DNA of 64,000 nt from the NCBI RefSeq assembly GCF_000204055.1, contig NW_006768768.1, forward strand, positions 746,071-810,070, given 5' to 3'. Both the position numbers and the translations under genes were made by a program. Below the pieces are notes generated by a model, which was given only the letters and a program-made list of their open reading frames with translations, did not search any database and was not told the DNA's origin. This document shows positions 59,883 through 64,000 of this stretch, in pieces (within the stretch, counting starts at the first letter, position 1; each line of letters starts with the position of its first letter). This DNA is from Melampsora larici-populina 98AG31. Taxonomy: Eukaryota; Basidiomycota; Pucciniomycetes; Pucciniales; Melampsoraceae.

Positions 59883-62800
59883 CAAGGGTGCAACTATACT
59901 ATACCCGTATCGGTATAGATGGGTATAGTAACAGGTTGCGGTACTATACTGGCTATGAGTATAGTATCGGTCCTTTGTACTATACTACATGTGTAGCCAG
60001 TATAGTAACAGATTTTAAATCTATACTTTGGAAGTATTGCCTATACTCCCGATATTGGAAGAATCTAACTTATCAGGTCGCTGGTCAACAACACCTGATT
60101 CATATCTCACTCACAACCGATCAATCCAGCTTGACTATCAACAACATCAGCAACAACAAGTCTATCGTCACATCTCACTTATTCAACCTTAACAAGATCC
60201 CACAACTCCATCCACTCAAGTCGCACTTCAAGGTACTTAAACAACAAAAAGTGGCTGTTGATACTAAAAAACTTAAACTTATAAAACAACAACCTAAACA
60301 CCCTCAATCTACATCGATTGGCAGTCTGTTTAAGCATTCAAATATTGTAAGATCTCTTATTATTATGAAATAACATTCAATTCCAATCATTTCACTTATG
60401 TTCTGTATTGATGTCAATTCCTCAATCCAATTTGCAGCTCGATTAATTCAAGTTAAACAACCAGCTCCTCACCTGACACACTCAAGCTTTGATCCGGCCC
60501 AACTTCCTCTTATCTGCAAGCAAAGGTTTTCAGCTTCTTGACTGGTGCAAGAGCGAAACCTTTGTGACATTTTGATCATACAAACTGGTGTTGTCAATGA
60601 TCATTTGTCAGCATTGATCAACTCGAATCAATAACAATATTCGATCTTATCAGACACCTCCCCATGTCACAGCAACACCAATCACAATCTCAATCGGGAC
60701 CATCTGCCACTTCTCGCACAGGGATCCCTCTCCGAACTTCACAGAGGCCATCGAGGCAGCCGAACCGTACCAGAGATGTCAGCGAGACTACCGAAGCGTC
60801 AGATCTGCCAGAGACAGATATGGGTTTGGAGAACAATCCACCACCTGTGCCACTTCGTCGAAGCAAGAGAGCGTCATCAGTTGCCCAGTCAGACTGCTCC
60901 TCTGCGGCTGAACCTTCTACAAAGAGGACAAAAAAGTCAAGATCAACTCCAAAGAAGACAGCAAAATCTGCAGCGAAGAAAAATGGTCAAAGTAAGAAGA
61001 AGACTGTTGGACAAGCTCCTGCGCAAACTACAGCTCTTGAGGTAGGCTCTTTTATCGCAACTATAATTTGTTACTCATACTGAACAGTTCAATAATAGCT
61101 TGATGAAACAGTGATCAACTTGGCCCAAGATTCTGGAGCAGAAAACTGTCGATCACATGCTCCACGAAGGTCAAAATCAACAGTACTTGCGACTGAACCA
61201 ATCTTGGACTATTTTGAGGGGCCTATCCGTCCAAAGGAGGATGTGAGCCATATCTTCTATACAAACTTTGCCTTACTAACTCGTGCTGATCACCTCAACC
61301 TCTGAAATAAATAGCCTCCAGATGCAGAACCAACTTTATACCATTGTAAATGGTGCAATCAGGATGTGCGGGGTGCAGTCTCATCAAACTCGAATCTTCT
61401 GGCCCATCGTGATGGATCAAAGCAGAGTTCAAAGTTGGGTAATTCATCATGTAATAAACGCGAGGAGGCAATAGATTCTGGCCTATCTCTTCCTTCCACT
61501 GTGGCCGAACTTCGTGAAATCAAGAATGCTACCAATAGTGGATTTTTACCAATATCAGAAGCATCTTTAGCTGCGATAAAATGTCGATCAAAATTCAACA
61601 ATCAAGTATTGAATCAAATGGTGCTACTTTGGATGCTTCAAAGAGCATTACCTTGGTCAAGGATAGAAGATCCTGAACTTCGAGCCTCGTTCCGATACTC
61701 AAATCCAAGTGCTCATCTCTATGGTCGACAATGGGCAGCCCTTCAAGCCCATCGGCTATACTTGGTGCTCAGTGAGAAAGTTATTGGGCAATTAAAGGTA
61801 TGTTTACCGTGTTTTCTGCTTTCCAGCCAAAAATCTCAAACATTCCTCCCTTTCACATACCAGAACAACACGAGCATGTTTAACCTGCAACATGATGCCT
61901 GGACCACAAAAGGGAATCAATACGCATTCCTGGGGTATTTGGTCTCATACATTGGCGAGGATTTTACTTATATCTCCCATCATCTTGGTCTCAAGCTCAT
62001 ATCGTGGTATCACAAAGGGGAATGGCTCTCTGCTCCAATGGTTAACTTTTTGCAGAAGAATGGCCTATATTCACAGATAAGTCTTCCACATTAATTCTCT
62101 TCCCCAGGTCTTTTTAAATCCTTTACCAAATCTGATTATATATGTGTTACTGTTTCTACATGCTTTCTCAGACCACTGATTCTGGGTCTAACAACAATAC
62201 AATGGCAGCTGCAATGCAGAAATCTCTGGAATCAATTGCTGAGAGCGAAAACAAGAATTATTCCTGGAATCCCAACACTATGCATGTCCGGTGCTTCGCG
62301 CACAAAATTGCACTTGTTGTCAATAATGGCCTTGCAGCTCTTGGCATTCAAGGTCGGACTGGAAAAAGCGTTCAAGATCTTGCCCGAGGACAATTTCCAC
62401 TCGACAATCACTTACAGACCATTCCAGAGGAATCAGAGGACGAAATCATAGCTGCCAAGTCTAACCCACCTGTAATTCCAGCAGATCTGACTGAACTTGA
62501 CCCAGATCCGACTGAACTTGAACTTGAGCATGATGAGCTTGAGCTAAATGGAACTCTTGACCCTTCCTTTTTCAACAACATTGCCGATCAACCTGAATTA
62601 GAGCTTGAAGATTACGGCTGTCTATCCAAGAATGACGATGAATTGATCCCTCCAGAAGATTCTCATTCCAATGCCAATGCCGAAGAGGATTCTGAAAACA
62701 ATGCAAATATCCCTGATATTCAGGCTTGGCGAGATTCAAGACGAGATGCTAGACTGAAAGCAAAAGCTCAAGCAGATGAATTAACTATTTCTGATCGAGC

Positions 62801-64000
62801 GCGTGCACAGAGATTGAATGGTGTCTTGAAGAAGGTAAGAGTTTTCTTGAATTCACAAAATCTGATCAGGTTCTAAAGCTTATCTACGCACTCTTTGATC
62901 TTAGCTCGATTTTGTACTTCGCAAGATAACAGGATCTGCAGCTAATCGTCTATACTTCCGATCAATTGCCAAAGCAATGAAATTGACTGTCCGTGATCTA
63001 CTGGCTGCTTACGGTATTTGTTGGAATATCAAGTGGGAGAGTCATCAGCGTGCATGGGAGGCTCGTGATGTAAGCTTATTTTGTTCCTTTTGAATATATC
63101 CCACCTTGGTTGATTATAGACCACTTTTGTTGTAGGTGATTGACGAAATTTTAAAGCAAGATCAATCAGAGGCACCTCGCCCTCAGGACAGTCAGTGTAC
63201 CAATACCACCGCTAACGGGGGTCACAAAAGCTTTATTCATGACCCTATCTTGAACCATCAGCGTGGTATCTTCAAGAAAATCACTTTCAGTCAAGATGAT
63301 TGGAAGCTTGTTCGAGCCCTTAATGTTGAGCTCAAAGTGAGTAGTTTTACAAATTTTCAATCAATCTGTACCCATACTGATATATTTCCTTTAGGTTTAT
63401 GCTGACCTAACTAAAGATATGGAAGGTGATGGACCAACTGGATGCATGGTACTTCAAAAGTATTATCAGCTTCAGAAGAACCTTAAGAAGAAGATTTCAA
63501 AGAGCAACCACACTGACACATTATATCCAATGTACCTTGCCATGCTGACTAGTGTTGAGAAGTACTTTAATGAAGCACTTGAGTGTGAAACAATTGTTAT
63601 GGCGACTATCTTACACCCAAGTTGGCGAACCCATTTCTTTTCGACTGCATTCGGCTCAAATTCATCCAAGTTCAAGATGGCAACTCAGCTACTCAAAACC
63701 CATTTTTCTTGCAGAGAACTTTCACTTTCACTTCAGAATCCTCAAGAGCAAACATTGCTTGATCAACAAGAACATAGCGAGGATTCTGATGATGAAATTT
63801 TCAATCTGAGGTGCAAAGATGGTAGACAACCAATTGCGGACGAGCTTGCTCAATGGCTTCGAGCAGATGATGCCCCAGATAAGGAGGTTGATCTTGATCC
63901 CAAGAAGGCTCTGATATGGTGGAATGTAAGTTCGGTTCCTTATTGATTTAATCCTGGTCTAATGTGCTTATCTGATTATCCTCATGATAAGATGAATAAG
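59883..64000 (+). mobile_element. hAT-type DNA transposon 2, right end outside window
   Basis: The left end appears to be CAAGGGTGCAAC at 59883, where homology to the foldback repeat stops. The first 130 bp are packed with TATAGTA/TACTATA words in both orientations, like hAT subterminal repeats. It carries an intron-containing transposase gene. Without the right end the TIR and TSD cannot be confirmed. A 7-bp TSD, as in the other two elements, would be ATATAAG. Confidence 0.75.
60664..63925 (+). CDS. hAT transposase, multi-exon, apparently intact, 3' end outside window
   Basis: Exons read as 60664-61041, 61099-61242, 61315-61797, 61864 to about 62076, about 62172-62834, 62905-63069, 63136-63336, 63395-63925. 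All are phase 0, so the frame stays open through eight exons. The N-terminus is Ser/Gln-rich with a Lys-rich basic stretch (KKSRSTPKKTAKSAAKK). A BED-type zinc finger is in exon 3 (YHCKWCNQ..NLLAHRD). The catalytic region includes DAWTTKGNQYAFLGY, QTTDSGSNN, CFAHKIALVV and VECETIVMATILHP-like blocks. An acidic insert occupies the end of exon 5. The hATC dimerisation exon should follow after 64000. The exon 4 donor reads AT rather than GT. Confidence 0.85.

Overview
The window looks like a transposon-rich stretch of a basidiomycete genome. The genes are broken by many short spliceosomal introns, some exons are only 12-16 bp, and the gene content is housekeeping. The TE mix (copia, gypsy, Tad/I-like LINE, intron-containing hAT, Helitron, CACTA-like MITEs) and TCG-context C-to-T decay point to a rust or related Pucciniomycotina fungus. 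That placement is inference; no search was run. All exon structures were worked out by eye from splice consensus, and every multi-exon host gene reported closes in frame.

Layout. 1-4.7 kb: decayed Ty1/copia pol with its 3' LTR. 4.77-5.38 kb: an inverted-repeat MITE. 5.63-11.59 kb: a full-length LINE on the minus strand with an 11-bp target-site duplication (TSD) and poly(A). 12.4-17.45 kb: a gene island with PRP46/PLRG1 (minus), VPS55 (plus, divergent) and an unrecognised Ser/His/Asn-rich protein (plus). 18.4-24.3 kb: repeats, including a Helitron helicase remnant, a 1.8-kb foldback element, a 140-bp CACTG MITE and a gypsy integrase remnant. 24.3-30.6 kb: a three-level nest. A minus-strand copia-type LTR is split by a 5.7-kb hAT element, and the hAT transposase gene is split by a 1.5-kb element carrying a decayed copy of a cytochrome-b5 desaturase gene. 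31.1-31.8 kb: a GC-rich TA-flanked MITE.

32.5-44.2 kb: a second gene island. Two ATO/GPR1-FUN34-YaaH (acetate transporter family) paralogues are transcribed away from each other, flanking the gene for the beta subunit of cytosolic phenylalanyl-tRNA synthetase. 45.2-46.9 kb: an unrecognised low-complexity 547-aa protein. 51.4-52.6 kb: the exosome ring subunit RRP45. 52.6-64 kb: repeats again, with a second CACTG MITE, a 1.3-kb CACTA-like element packed with CTCAG/CTGAG motifs and a 75-bp tandem array, a second copy of part of the foldback repeat, and a second, apparently intact hAT element that runs off the right edge.

The host genes serve splicing, endosome-to-vacuole sorting, acetate/ammonium transport, translation and RNA decay, and they form no pathway together. 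The most novel content is in the repeats: the Pack-type element with a captured desaturase fragment, the 7-bp TSD shared by the CAA-ended hAT-type elements, the foldback element, and the CTCAG-rich element.
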